This document shows positions 43,663-52,889 of a stretch of 64,000 bases of DNA, one piece after another. This stretch comes from Microvirga sp. (lineage in GTDB: Bacteria; Pseudomonadota; Alphaproteobacteria; Rhizobiales; Beijerinckiaceae), in contig NZ_JACXAB010000001.1 in NCBI RefSeq assembly GCF_014699075.1, forward strand, positions 62,001 to 126,000. The letters are read 5' to 3'. How positions within the stretch are numbered: the stretch's first letter is position 1; each line of letters opens with the position of its first letter. Both the position numbers and the translations under genes were made by a program. The notes below the pieces were generated by a model. It worked only from the letters and a program-made list of their open reading frames with translations. It searched no databases and had not been told where the DNA came from.

Positions 43663-46593
43663 TCATCCCGGCGCAGCCACTGACGCAGTGAGCCTCTGAA
43701 GCGCTTTGGCAGCCTGCGAATGGCCAACTTTTGCAGCCTTTTCGAGCCACTCCCGAGCCATTGCCTTGTCTTGCTCGGACACTCCTTGCTGATAGCGAAC
43801 TGCGAGACGGTACATGGCAGCGGCATGGCCGCTCTGCGCAGCCTGCCTGAGCCACCGCTCAGCCTCACGAGCGTTAGGCTTCGCCCCCAGATCATGCAGA
43901 CGATGGAGTTCGAACATCGCATCCGGCGAGCCAAGAGCCGCGGCCCGCTCCAGCCACATCTTCGCCAAAGCCGGGTCGGCGAGGGTACCGAAACCCTTCA
44001 TCAGAGCGCGCGCCACTTCGATCATTGCGGTTTGCGAGCCCGCCTCTGCAGCGCGAAGGTAGGAAGCGAAAGCTCCTTCTGCATCGACCGTCGCCGCAAG
44101 GCCGGACAGTTTCGCGCTGCCGAGCTGAACCTTCGCGTCGATCACGCCGGCTTCGCCCGCGCGGGAAAGCCAATGATCCGATTTCTGGCTGTCGCGGTCC
44201 ACTCCCGCGCCATAAAGATATGCAGTCCCAAGGCGAACCTGCCCCTCCGGATCTCCCTGACGAGCTGCCTGAGTGTAGAATTCAGCCGCCAGACGCCGGT
44301 TCGGAGCAACTCCGTCACCACGGGCATAGGCATCGCCCAAGGCAATCTGGATTTTCGTGTCGCCTGGTTCGTCCCTGTAGATCTCGCGGTAGAGTGCGAA
44401 TGCCCGAGCGGGATCGCGCTGCAGCCCATCACCGTCCCGGTATGCTTTAGCGAGAATGAAGCGCGCTCCATCATGTCCAAGCTGAATGGCACGGCGAAAC
44501 AAAGCTTCGGCTCGCGCCGGATCGCGCTGGATGCCCGTTCCATGTAGAAGTGCGGTTGCCATCAGCGTCATGGCTTCCGAGTTGTTCTTCCTGACCAACG
44601 CTTCCAATGCGGAAGAACCGTGCTCAGTGGATGCTGCATCCGGGAGCCGCAGATACATCGAGGCAATCCTGCTGGCCTGATCGTCATCCCTCGCCATGGC
44701 CTTCTCGGCAACGGAGAGCCACCTGCGCGCAGCGCCTTGCTGTTCTGCAGTCGCCTGACCAGACAGGTAGAGTTCCGCCAAGTTCAGTGCAGCTTCCGCG
44801 CTGCCGCTGTCTGCGGATCTCTTGAGCGTCATCTCGGCGAGCGTGCGCTCCCCGCGAACGAGATAAAGCTTTGCCAAGGCAATCGGCGCACGAGCATCGC
44901 CGGCGCGGATGGCCTTCTCGAGCGAGTCACGAGCCAGATTAAAATGTCCGGGTCCGCCGGCGCGCGAATAGAGAGAGCTCAACTCGACCATGGCAGCGCC
45001 ACTGCCGGCAGCCGCCGCGCGGCTGAACCATGTTGCGGCAAGCGCCTGATCCTGGGGCACTCCCCTGCCCTCATTGAACATCTTGCCGAGGCGAACCATC
45101 CCGATCGCACTGTTGGCTTCGGCCGCCTTGCGGTACCAGTCCAGGGCCTGTGGAGCCTCCAGCCCCGCAGAGCGCCCGGCATAGACATCCCCGAGACGGA
45201 TGTAAGCTACAGGTGATCCGCTTGCGGCCGCTCGCTGGTACCATTGCATGGCTGCGGCTTGCGATTCCGGAACACCCTGCCCGAGCAGCAGCGCGTCTCC
45301 CATCACGACAGCTGCCTTGACGTGCCCGCGCTCCGCCGCCGTTCTAAGGCGTTCGATGGCCGTCGGGAGCATTCCGCCTGTTAGCGCATCCTGGTGGTTC
45401 AGCGCGGTACGGGCGAACTCGTAATAGGCCATCGTGTTGTCGCCGGCCGCTGCTCTGTCAAAGAGCTTCAGGGCAAGCGGAACATCGCGTTCGATCAGCA
45501 CGCCATCGCGAACATGACGCCCGAGAGCCAGGAGCGCCGTTATATCGTCATCCACCCGCTGCAGCGCCTCATGCAGAAGGCCCTTGGCAGCTACACGTCC
45601 TTCGTCACCAAACTGGCTGCGGATTTCTGCCGCTAGGACCAGCGCGCGAGGCGCTTTCGTGTCAATGGCACGGTTGAGCCACAGTTCCGCGACACTGTTC
45701 TGCACACCGAGAGCGGCACCATTGTAAGGATCCTCCGCCAGGATCATGGCAGCCTCGACGGAACCACGCTCAGCCGCCTTCACAAAAGCATTCCGGGCTT
45801 CCTGCGGCTGTCGCAGAGGCGACTTCGGATCGAGGCGCAGACGGCCCAAATGCAAGGCAGCTTCCGCATCACCGAGTTCGATAGCCCGCTGATACCACTC
45901 GATCGCGGCGCTCAGGCGCTCCGGCCCATCACCCGTTGTCCGATAGTGATCGGCCAGTGTTCTCGCTGCTTCAGCAGATCCCTGCCTGGCCTCCTGGAAG
46001 AGAAGCCTTAATCCCTGCGTTGCAAATATGTTTGCTTTTGCGGGATCCGTCTCCAACCGCGCCAGGGCAAGGCCCGATGGACCATGCTCCGACCGCAGAG
46101 CAATCTGGTACAGATTTTTTGCCGCTTCGAGATCCCGCCTTCCACCGGCGCCCGCTTCCATCAAACCGGCCAGAAGGAAGGCGGCTTCGTGGTTCTGCAG
46201 CGCTGCTGCCCGGCGCAAGAGTTCCATCGCCTTCTGAATGGAAGGCTGATCTTTGTCGCGCGACAGGATCAGCTTGGCTCGCCGCACGGCGGCAGAGGGC
46301 CAGTGCGCTCCTGGCATTGCGAGCGCTTGGTCGTAAAGGCGCTCTGCCTCGTCGAGGCGACGGGCTTTGAGGGGATTGGTTTCGCTGACCGGAACTCCGT
46401 CCTGAAGCAGTCGCCCTTGCTCAAGGAGGGAATTGGGATCGGTCCGCTGCTTCAACTCTGCCATCTTCGCCGTTGCCGCACGATAGCGGGCTTGAGGTTC
46501 TGTGGGCGCCGTATCCTGTGCCTGGACTGCCGAGCACAACAGCATGACGGAGATGGCGACAGTGCTGGCGAGGAGTGGTTTGATCTTAGCCAT
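43663..46593 (-). CDS. giant periplasmic Sel1-repeat protein, 976 residues
   Basis: The ATG overlaps the stop of the lyase gene as TGATG, so translation is coupled. A signal peptide ('LLCSAVQAQ', with Leu before the Cys so not a lipobox) leads into more than 20 Sel1 repeats, for example 'LSAAIEWYQRAIELGDAEAA', 'YQRAAASGSPVAYIRLGDVY' and 'AREWLEKAAKVGHSQAAKAL' at the end. It is a paralogue of the 950-residue neighbour. Direct coupling to the AlgL-type gene suggests action in the same periplasmic complex, as AlgK, AlgX and AlgL interact in Pseudomonas. Confidence 0.82.
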   Translation of the reverse strand: MAKIKPLLASTVAISVMLLCSAVQAQDTAPTEPQARYRAATAKMAELKQRTDPNSLLEQGRLLQDGVPVSETNPLKARRLDEAERLYDQALAMPGAHWPSAAVRRAKLILSRDKDQPSIQKAMELLRRAAALQNHEAAFLLAGLMEAGAGGRRDLEAAKNLYQIALRSEHGPSGLALARLETDPAKANIFATQGLRLLFQEARQGSAEAARTLADHYRTTGDGPERLSAAIEWYQRAIELGDAEAALHLGRLRLDPKSPLRQPQEARNAFVKAAERGSVEAAMILAEDPYNGAALGVQNSVAELWLNRAIDTKAPRALVLAAEIRSQFGDEGRVAAKGLLHEALQRVDDDITALLALGRHVRDGVLIERDVPLALKLFDRAAAGDNTMAYYEFARTALNHQDALTGGMLPTAIERLRTAAERGHVKAAVVMGDALLLGQGVPESQAAAMQWYQRAAASGSPVAYIRLGDVYAGRSAGLEAPQALDWYRKAAEANSAIGMVRLGKMFNEGRGVPQDQALAATWFSRAAAAGSGAAMVELSSLYSRAGGPGHFNLARDSLEKAIRAGDARAPIALAKLYLVRGERTLAEMTLKRSADSGSAEAALNLAELYLSGQATAEQQGAARRWLSVAEKAMARDDDQASRIASMYLRLPDAASTEHGSSALEALVRKNNSEAMTLMATALLHGTGIQRDPARAEALFRRAIQLGHDGARFILAKAYRDGDGLQRDPARAFALYREIYRDEPGDTKIQIALGDAYARGDGVAPNRRLAAEFYTQAARQGDPEGQVRLGTAYLYGAGVDRDSQKSDHWLSRAGEAGVIDAKVQLGSAKLSGLAATVDAEGAFASYLRAAEAGSQTAMIEVARALMKGFGTLADPALAKMWLERAAALGSPDAMFELHRLHDLGAKPNAREAERWLRQAAQSGHAAAMYRLAVRYQQGVSEQDKAMAREWLEKAAKVGHSQAAKALQRLTASVAAPG

Positions 46594-47690
46594 CAGCGTC
46601 CCCAAAAGCATGTGGCATTGCCACCAACGAATTCATCGATGAGCGGTCGATCCTGACGAATGTTGCGCACGAACAATGCTTTCAGCCTTTTCGTGGCGAG
46701 GCCTGCCCGATCCCGTGTGATCAGGGGCTCGATCCAAGCCATATAGTGCCGTCCATGGCTGCGCTTCGTCATAAAACCAAGATCCTGGCGGCGGGCGTCC
46801 GTCTCCCCGCCTGGAATGTAGTTCTCGGACGCATAGGCCATGACGACGTTGGGCTCCGCTATTCCATTCAGGAGGTAGGACGCGATCCGGTCGAAATTCA
46901 CTTCTCCAACCCGGAGGTCGTAGAGATTGGTGCCGTGCGTGGCTGCCACCTCTGCCATCACGGTGAGGCTCGCCAGAGACTGGCGCATGTACCAGAGAGA
47001 CCTCGCCCCTCGCCTCGTCTCCAAGGCGAGGCTTCCATCAGTGCGCGCTTCTGCCAGGATCGCGCGATAGCGCTCGTCCCCTTTTGCGTAGAGAGCCTCA
47101 TCTTTTATGACAGCTCCCCACGTCATCAGCAGACTGTCTGCGAGATAACGGTGGTTGTTGCGATCGACGGCGCCGTCGAAGGCTCTATCGGCCTTGCGGA
47201 CCAGAGGATCGATCCAGTCGGCTAGCACCCGATTCTGCCCCTCATCCAGCCCCCGTTGCAATACGGAAAACGCCACGACGGTGGGCAGTAGGACGCGTTT
47301 CAATGCATAATAGGCGTCGTGCTCGACCTCCGTATCGGCGAAAGCCTTTGCCTTGGCCCAGGCGAGCAGAAGATCACGCAGGGAGGCTTCTGAAGCAGCA
47401 TCCCCCGCCAGAGCGCGCCCGGTGAGAACCATGACAGCCCAGGCATAATCATTGGCAGCCCCGTCCGTCCCGTACCCTTCAGTTCCTTTTAGGCGATCGA
47501 TCGGTTTGAGGCTGCTCCATGCTGGATCGCGCGGTACAGCAAGGCAGGCCGCGCGCGCACTTGTGAAAGCTGGCTGCCCCAGTGCTGCCCTGCGGAGCTC
47601 CACATCAAAGAGTCCGTTCCCTTTGCTCTGAGCGTGAGACGAAACGATCGTCAGAAGATTCAGCAGGAGAACGATGAGAACCGGTTTCAT
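46593..47690 (-). CDS. algL: periplasmic alginate lyase, PL5 (AlgL)
   Basis: A 365-residue protein (Pseudomonas AlgL is 367) with a signal peptide ending 'SSHAQ'. Active-site residues line up with those I recall for the PL5 enzyme A1-III: Asn179-His180 in 'DRNNHRYL', Arg227 in 'ETRRGAR' and Tyr234 in 'SLWYMRQS', with the same spacing (48 and 54) as N191/H192/R239/Y246. In alginate producers AlgL clears polymer that leaks into the periplasm. The ATG at 47690 follows AGGG and lies 7 bases after the epimerase stop. An upstream frame to 47939 is a shadow of that gene. Confidence 0.88.
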   Translation of the reverse strand: MKPVLIVLLLNLLTIVSSHAQSKGNGLFDVELRRAALGQPAFTSARAACLAVPRDPAWSSLKPIDRLKGTEGYGTDGAANDYAWAVMVLTGRALAGDAASEASLRDLLLAWAKAKAFADTEVEHDAYYALKRVLLPTVVAFSVLQRGLDEGQNRVLADWIDPLVRKADRAFDGAVDRNNHRYLADSLLMTWGAVIKDEALYAKGDERYRAILAEARTDGSLALETRRGARSLWYMRQSLASLTVMAEVAATHGTNLYDLRVGEVNFDRIASYLLNGIAEPNVVMAYASENYIPGGETDARRQDLGFMTKRSHGRHYMAWIEPLITRDRAGLATKRLKALFVRNIRQDRPLIDEFVGGNATCFWGR

Positions 47691-47697
47691 GCTGACC

Positions 47698-50600
47698 CTA
47701 TGTGCCTTGAGGAGTGCTGGAGAAGGCACGATGCTGTACGCTTCCATTGACATCGGTGCAGTCGGATCCGCCTTGAGACCTGAAGACCTGCAACTCACTT
47801 TCTCCCTGGAAGAAGCCCTGCTGCCGCAAGCGGCACGCGGAAACCGGCTTCGCCGGCCGGCAGGTGCTCGCAACGAGAACATCCGATTGAGAAGTAAGGC
47901 GTAGGATCTGACCTTCCAGTCCGCGAATGTCGCCGCCAAGGAGACGACGGGACTGCTTCACGAACCTGTTGGATGACATGGCAAGGCTCGAGACTCCTTG
48001 CGCGTTGATGCCGACTCCGTTGGCAGAGAAGCGATTGTGCCTAAGAGACAGGCTGGTCAATGGAGAATAGCTGGCGGGATCAGGGCTTGGGCTTGGCCCA
48101 CCTTTCTGCGTCATGATGTTGGCGATGTAGGCGCTGACGCCGGAATTGGCATTGGCCTCGATGCGGTTCGAATAAGCCCCGACGTCGATGCTGTTACGCA
48201 CCTTCAAGCCATCTCTCCTGTTGCCCCCAAGATAGTTGTTGGTCAAAACGTTGCAGGAGCTCTCGAATATGGTCACTCCGTCCTGCTCGTTGCGGAAGGA
48301 GCTGTTAGCATGAACGACATTGTTCGTGCTGTTTCGGTCGATGACGATACCCGAACCGGCATTGTCGAACGTCATGTTGCCTACGATCAACCCATCATTG
48401 ACCTCACGCGAGATGGTGATCCCGTGCCGTTGCTTCGTGCCATAAGCTGTGTTGAGGGCGACAATGGTCTCCCTTGTGCGGTCATGAGCGTCCAGAGCAT
48501 AGACGACGCTGTCCCGGAACTCATTGCCGACGACCTGGATGCGCTCGGCCTCGTAGGAATAGAAGCCGAAATGGAGATTACGGAATACGCTGTCGACGAC
48601 CGTGCCCGTGGGACGCGCCTGATCTCGCAGTTCCGCTACATGCTCCGGTCCTGACGAATAGCTCAACCCAAAAGACTTGGCGTTGTCGTACCCGAGGGCC
48701 ACGAGAGTGGACGAAGCCACGTTCATGCGCCCATCTCCCCAGGTGAGGAGGAAGGGCCGGAAGTTGCTGGACTTGTCAGGGTCAGCCCAGAGGGGACGCC
48801 CAGACGCCTCGTCGTACCCAACGACCTCCGCATCAACGATGTGCACGTTGCCCGCATTGACGATAAAGGCGCCGGCGCTTGCACTGAGCCGATAGGCCGG
48901 GGTGTCAAGGCGAGACAGAATGAGTGTGGCTCCAGGAGCGACGAAAATCGGGGCGCGCACCGTCACAGCGCCAGCACTATGCTCGATAAGATCCCGTCCG
49001 TCGGTGCCCTGGAGCTGGCGAGCAACCATTCCCAGTGTCGCAGTACCGCTTTGAATCACGACAACCCGGGGCGATGACAGGCCCTGATGTCGGATTGCCT
49101 GCTCCAAGCGCGTACTTCCCTGCTCATCATCCTCGAAAAATTTTGCGATGTAGGGATTATGATTTGCAAAAGTGGTTCCGACGACTGCGTCGCTAGGCCA
49201 TGGCGTGCCCGCTCTGACATCTGCAGCCGTCACGAAACTCCGAGGGAGTTGCTCCATCGCGTCGGTGGTCTTTCCAGCATCTCCCAGAATGAGCGCAAGG
49301 CCCCTTCGAGTCTGAATTTCCTGCACCGTTTCGTCCGGTTCTTCGGAAACGGATGCGACCGTCTGCACATCTGGCAGTGCGGCGACGCTGGGCTCTTCTG
49401 CCGACGGGCTTCTGAGAAGATCAGCCCGGACCTCGGCCAAGCGCCGGAAAGTCGATCCACGGACCCGCTCGTCCTGGATCGTACGGATCAGATCGGCAGC
49501 ATGGATGCCACCTTCCGGAAGAGCGGCGAGTTCAAGCGCAAGCTCCGCCTTGTCCTCATCGGCTTCGATTCTTTCTAACCCGCGCGATAGCAGAACATCA
49601 GGAATCTCGCCGCGCTTCTTCTTCCCGACCAGATCCCTTACATCGGCCGCAACGATCAGCTGTTCGGCGCGTGTGCGAATGCCGGCGTCGGCGATACGCC
49701 GGACGAGTTCACTTGCCTGAACATTATTCGTCATTAGGGCCAGAGACCTGATGATCTCCAGGATCGCCTTGTCTCGCGTCCCTGCGTCGAGCCCCTCGGC
49801 AATTCGGACGACACCGTTTAACGCGCGGTCACTTATTTCCTTTTTATTTAGCTGCCCAGCCTGACGGGCAACTTCCGAGAGAGCCGCAAGACGAGAGTCA
49901 GTATCCTCTATTTGTTCGGCCACCGACATTGCCTGATTGAAATCGCCGGCTCGAGAGCGAACGCTGGCAACAGCCGCGAGACCACGTCCCACATCCTTTG
50001 CCCCGACCAGTTCGGGAATGATCTGCATGGCGCCAGCGATGTCTCCAGCTCTGGCCTTCGCCCGTGCGACGCCGCTCAGCGCATAGGAGCGATGATTTTT
50101 TTCGATGAGGCGCGGCAGCAGGGCCTCGGCGTCAGGCACCCGACCACGGTCTGCCAGCTTCTTCACCAATTCGCTGAGGACGGATGATCCCTCCGCGTCG
50201 GACTCGATCCGCTTGGCATAGTGCAACGCTTCATCCAGGCGCTCGGAGCGTGTGAGCGCCCGGACGACATCGGGAATAGACACGCGTTGCTTGGCTTCGC
50301 CATAAGCCTCGATTTGCTTGGTGCTTGCGGACAGGAGATGACTGGCCATGGCATCATAACCGGCCTGCTTCAGATCCACGGCAAGCTTCATCTGGATTGA
50401 AATCTTGCCAGGGCTGTCCTGCATGGCGTTGAGCATGTCGGCGGCTCGAAGCGGTGTACCTCGATCAGCATAGCTTCTCGCGAGCGCAGCGATGGCCTTG
50501 TCCTGGCTGCTCGCACTGGTGATCCCTTGTGCCGCCAGAAGGGCGAACCTGTCGTCCTTTTTGGAAAGCGCAGCATCGGTAAGGCTGGAAAGCAGCTCAT

Positions 50601-51438
50601 CTTTTGCTTTGCTGTCCAGAAGCGAAAGCGCCAGCAAGGTGCTCCCGGGAAGATCTCCCGCTTCAAGCCGACGCTTGGCCTCTGCTATGAGCTTAGGGTC
50701 AGTGGCCTTCTCCCAGACACTGCCCTTGATCTGGATCCGGGCCAGTTCATGGCGCGCATGAGCTCGGTCACGGGATTGAGGAATTCGGGTGACGGCACGA
50801 TCAGCGAGATCCGAGCCCATTGACCCCAGACCTGCTGCAATGCGGGCTGCAGCTTTGTAAGCTCCCCCGCGTGTGCCTAGCTCAGAGATCTGATCGGCAG
50901 CCTCGATCGCAAGTGAAGCATACCTCAGCGCGCGGTCCTGAGCGCCGGCTTTGGCATAGGCGTGGGCAAGATCCACGAAAGCGGCAGACCGGTAGGCAGG
51001 TGACCTCTGTTCGCCGGCGATCTGATGCAGCGACACGCCCACCTCAACACGATCGGAAGCAGACGGAGCACCCATGAGATCGTTAAGGGAAGACTGAAGA
51101 AGGAAGGAGCTGAGGATGTCATGGCTCAAACCATCATCTGCAAGCCGCATCAATTCGGCCCGAGCTCCGTCGCGCAGCTCCGCCGATCCTGCAACATCCT
51201 GGCCGGCAAACTTCTCAAGCAGTCTCAACCTAGCCCTTGCAACCTGATAAAACCCGGCCTTCTGCTTCAGGTTGACGCCATTCTGCTCGGCGGAAAGAAA
51301 CGTCTGGCGGGCCTCGTCCGCAAGGCGGGACACCTCATTGCCGCCCTGGGCCATGGCGCTGGAAACCAGCGCCATGGAGATGACCAGGAGGGCAGCACGC
51401 AATCGACGTCGACCGTCAGATCGTGACGATGCGGTCAT
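47698..51438 (-). CDS. algG: mannuronan C5-epimerase AlgG domain fused to an alpha-solenoid
   Basis: A 1246-residue secreted protein. Signal peptide to about 'SSAMAQ' (residue 31); residues about 40-690 are a helical repeat region with units like 'ARAKARAGDIAGAMQIIPEL'; a Pro/Glu-rich linker follows; from about 760 the protein is a right-handed beta-helix. There 'YALDAHDRTRETIVALN', 'RHGITISREVND', 'SGIVIDRNSTNNVVHAN' and 'DGVTIFESSCN' run in the same order as in Pseudomonas AlgG, whose catalytic motif is DPHD; here it is D983-A-H985-D986. It should convert mannuronate to guluronate in the periplasmic polymer. Classical AlgG is about 540 residues, so the N-terminal 700 are extra. The ATG at 51438 has GGAGG 7 bases upstream and overlaps the algA end by 23 bases. 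Confidence 0.85.
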   Translation of the reverse strand: MTASSRSDGRRRLRAALLVISMALVSSAMAQGGNEVSRLADEARQTFLSAEQNGVNLKQKAGFYQVARARLRLLEKFAGQDVAGSAELRDGARAELMRLADDGLSHDILSSFLLQSSLNDLMGAPSASDRVEVGVSLHQIAGEQRSPAYRSAAFVDLAHAYAKAGAQDRALRYASLAIEAADQISELGTRGGAYKAAARIAAGLGSMGSDLADRAVTRIPQSRDRAHARHELARIQIKGSVWEKATDPKLIAEAKRRLEAGDLPGSTLLALSLLDSKAKDELLSSLTDAALSKKDDRFALLAAQGITSASSQDKAIAALARSYADRGTPLRAADMLNAMQDSPGKISIQMKLAVDLKQAGYDAMASHLLSASTKQIEAYGEAKQRVSIPDVVRALTRSERLDEALHYAKRIESDAEGSSVLSELVKKLADRGRVPDAEALLPRLIEKNHRSYALSGVARAKARAGDIAGAMQIIPELVGAKDVGRGLAAVASVRSRAGDFNQAMSVAEQIEDTDSRLAALSEVARQAGQLNKKEISDRALNGVVRIAEGLDAGTRDKAILEIIRSLALMTNNVQASELVRRIADAGIRTRAEQLIVAADVRDLVGKKKRGEIPDVLLSRGLERIEADEDKAELALELAALPEGGIHAADLIRTIQDERVRGSTFRRLAEVRADLLRSPSAEEPSVAALPDVQTVASVSEEPDETVQEIQTRRGLALILGDAGKTTDAMEQLPRSFVTAADVRAGTPWPSDAVVGTTFANHNPYIAKFFEDDEQGSTRLEQAIRHQGLSSPRVVVIQSGTATLGMVARQLQGTDGRDLIEHSAGAVTVRAPIFVAPGATLILSRLDTPAYRLSASAGAFIVNAGNVHIVDAEVVGYDEASGRPLWADPDKSSNFRPFLLTWGDGRMNVASSTLVALGYDNAKSFGLSYSSGPEHVAELRDQARPTGTVVDSVFRNLHFGFYSYEAERIQVVGNEFRDSVVYALDAHDRTRETIVALNTAYGTKQRHGITISREVNDGLIVGNMTFDNAGSGIVIDRNSTNNVVHANSSFRNEQDGVTIFESSCNVLTNNYLGGNRRDGLKVRNSIDVGAYSNRIEANANSGVSAYIANIMTQKGGPSPSPDPASYSPLTSLSLRHNRFSANGVGINAQGVSSLAMSSNRFVKQSRRLLGGDIRGLEGQILRLTSQSDVLVASTCRPAKPVSACRLRQQGFFQGESELQVFRSQGGSDCTDVNGSVQHRAFSSTPQGT

Positions 51439-52834
51439 ACTGATCCTCCAGACGCACAATGTCGTCTTCGCCGAGATACGTGCCGCACTGAACCTCGATC
51501 AGGTGAAGTTCGTCGTCACCGATATTCTCTAGCCTGTGAACGTCGCCTTTGGGGATATAGACCGACTCGTTGGCCTTCATGACGAAGACCCTCTCACCGA
51601 CAGTGACGCGGGCAGTTCCGGAAACAACGGTCCAATGCTCAGAGCGGTGATGATGGTACTGCAGCGAAAGCCGTCCTGCCACGTCGACGACGATGTGCTT
51701 GACCTGGAAGGTCTCACCAACGCGCAGGGACTCGTAGGATCCCCATGGACGGCGCACCCTCTTGTGCGTGTTCGCCTCCGGACGCTTCGCGGCCGCAAGT
51801 TCCGCTGCGAGGCGACCGACATTCTGGGCTTGGTCGAGGGAGCTGACGAGGACGGCATCAGCCGTGTCGATCACCACCACCTTTTCGACACCCATGACGG
51901 CAACGAGCCTGGAATTGCCGAGAACATAGCTGTCGTGCACATCCTGAAGGAGCGTGTCTCCGCGGGATACATTGCCGTTGCCGTCCTTGTTTCCCACATC
52001 CCACAGGGCCGACCAGGACCCAAGGTCACGCCATTCGGGCGCCACAGGAACGCAGACCAGCCGGTCGCTTCTCTCCATAACGGCATAGTCGATCGAGATG
52101 ACCGGGGCCGTATCGAAGTCAGCTGCGAGACGGATCGTATCATTACCGCGCTGGGCTGTAGAGAGCGCGCGGCGGGCGCAGGCCAGGACGTCCGGTGCGT
52201 ACCTCTCGAGCTCTTCCAGGATCGTTCGAGCGGTAAACATGAAGATACCGCTGTTCCAGAGGTGGCGACCACCAGCCACCAATGTCTCCGCCACAGCCTG
52301 CTTCGGCTTCTCGACGAAGCCTGCAACCTTGAAGCTGGCGCCATCGAAAGCCTCGCCAACTTCAATGTAACCGAAGCCCGTTTCAGGATTGGTCGGACGG
52401 ATGCCGAAGAGAACGATCTGGCCTCGACGTGCCGCCATCGCGGCTTGCGACACGGCCTGCGTGAACACCTCGGTTTGTTCGATGACATGATCGCTTGGTG
52501 CAACAAGCATCAGCCGATCAGGATCCTCTTCCGCAATCAGAGCTGCGGCGGCCGCTATGGCGGGCCCCGTGCTCCGCACGCATGGCTCAACCAGAAGCCG
52601 GGCAGCCCCGGTGCTCAGCTGTCCGATCTCTCGCAATGCAAGATCGCGATGGTTGGTGTTCACGACGATGAGCGGCTCGGCGTACTGCTCCGTGCGGAAG
52701 CGCTGAACCGTCTGCTGAAACAGGCTTTCGCTGCCGGAAAGAGCATGAAACTGCTTTGGCTCACTGGACCGCGAAATCGGCCATAGACGGGTGCCTGAGC
52801 CACCGCACATGAGAACCGGAATAATATTGTCCAT
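51416..52834 (-). CDS. algA: bifunctional mannose-6-P isomerase / mannose-1-P guanylyltransferase (AlgA/ManC)
   Basis: A 472-residue type-II enzyme. The nucleotidyltransferase half starts with 'VLMCGGSGTRLWPISR' and has 'VEKPKQAVAE' (FVEKP) and 'WNSGIFMF'. The isomerase half carries 'RPWGSYESL' and the cupin 'QYHHHRSEHWTVVSGTA'. It supplies GDP-mannose for AlgD; phosphomannomutase (AlgC) is not in the window. In Pseudomonas algA ends the operon; here it sits fourth. The ATG at 52834 has GGAG 8 bases upstream; the frame upstream is a shadow. Confidence 0.92.
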   Translation of the reverse strand: MDNIIPVLMCGGSGTRLWPISRSSEPKQFHALSGSESLFQQTVQRFRTEQYAEPLIVVNTNHRDLALREIGQLSTGAARLLVEPCVRSTGPAIAAAAALIAEEDPDRLMLVAPSDHVIEQTEVFTQAVSQAAMAARRGQIVLFGIRPTNPETGFGYIEVGEAFDGASFKVAGFVEKPKQAVAETLVAGGRHLWNSGIFMFTARTILEELERYAPDVLACARRALSTAQRGNDTIRLAADFDTAPVISIDYAVMERSDRLVCVPVAPEWRDLGSWSALWDVGNKDGNGNVSRGDTLLQDVHDSYVLGNSRLVAVMGVEKVVVIDTADAVLVSSLDQAQNVGRLAAELAAAKRPEANTHKRVRRPWGSYESLRVGETFQVKHIVVDVAGRLSLQYHHHRSEHWTVVSGTARVTVGERVFVMKANESVYIPKGDVHRLENIGDDELHLIEVQCGTYLGEDDIVRLEDQYDRIVTI

Positions 52835-52889
52835 TGCTGATCTCCAAAAAAATTCAAGTGATGTCATCCGGTTGATGGCCCGGGCCCAT

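Noticed and set aside
40738..46593. Repetitive DNA in the Sel1 genes considered as a CRISPR or tandem array
   Set aside because: The repeats are protein-level and degenerate at DNA level, inside long open frames.
51536..52786. Long plus-strand frame of 416 codons opposite algA
   Set aside because: Antisense to a clear algA; its product has the charged, low-hydrophobicity look of a GC-rich shadow frame.
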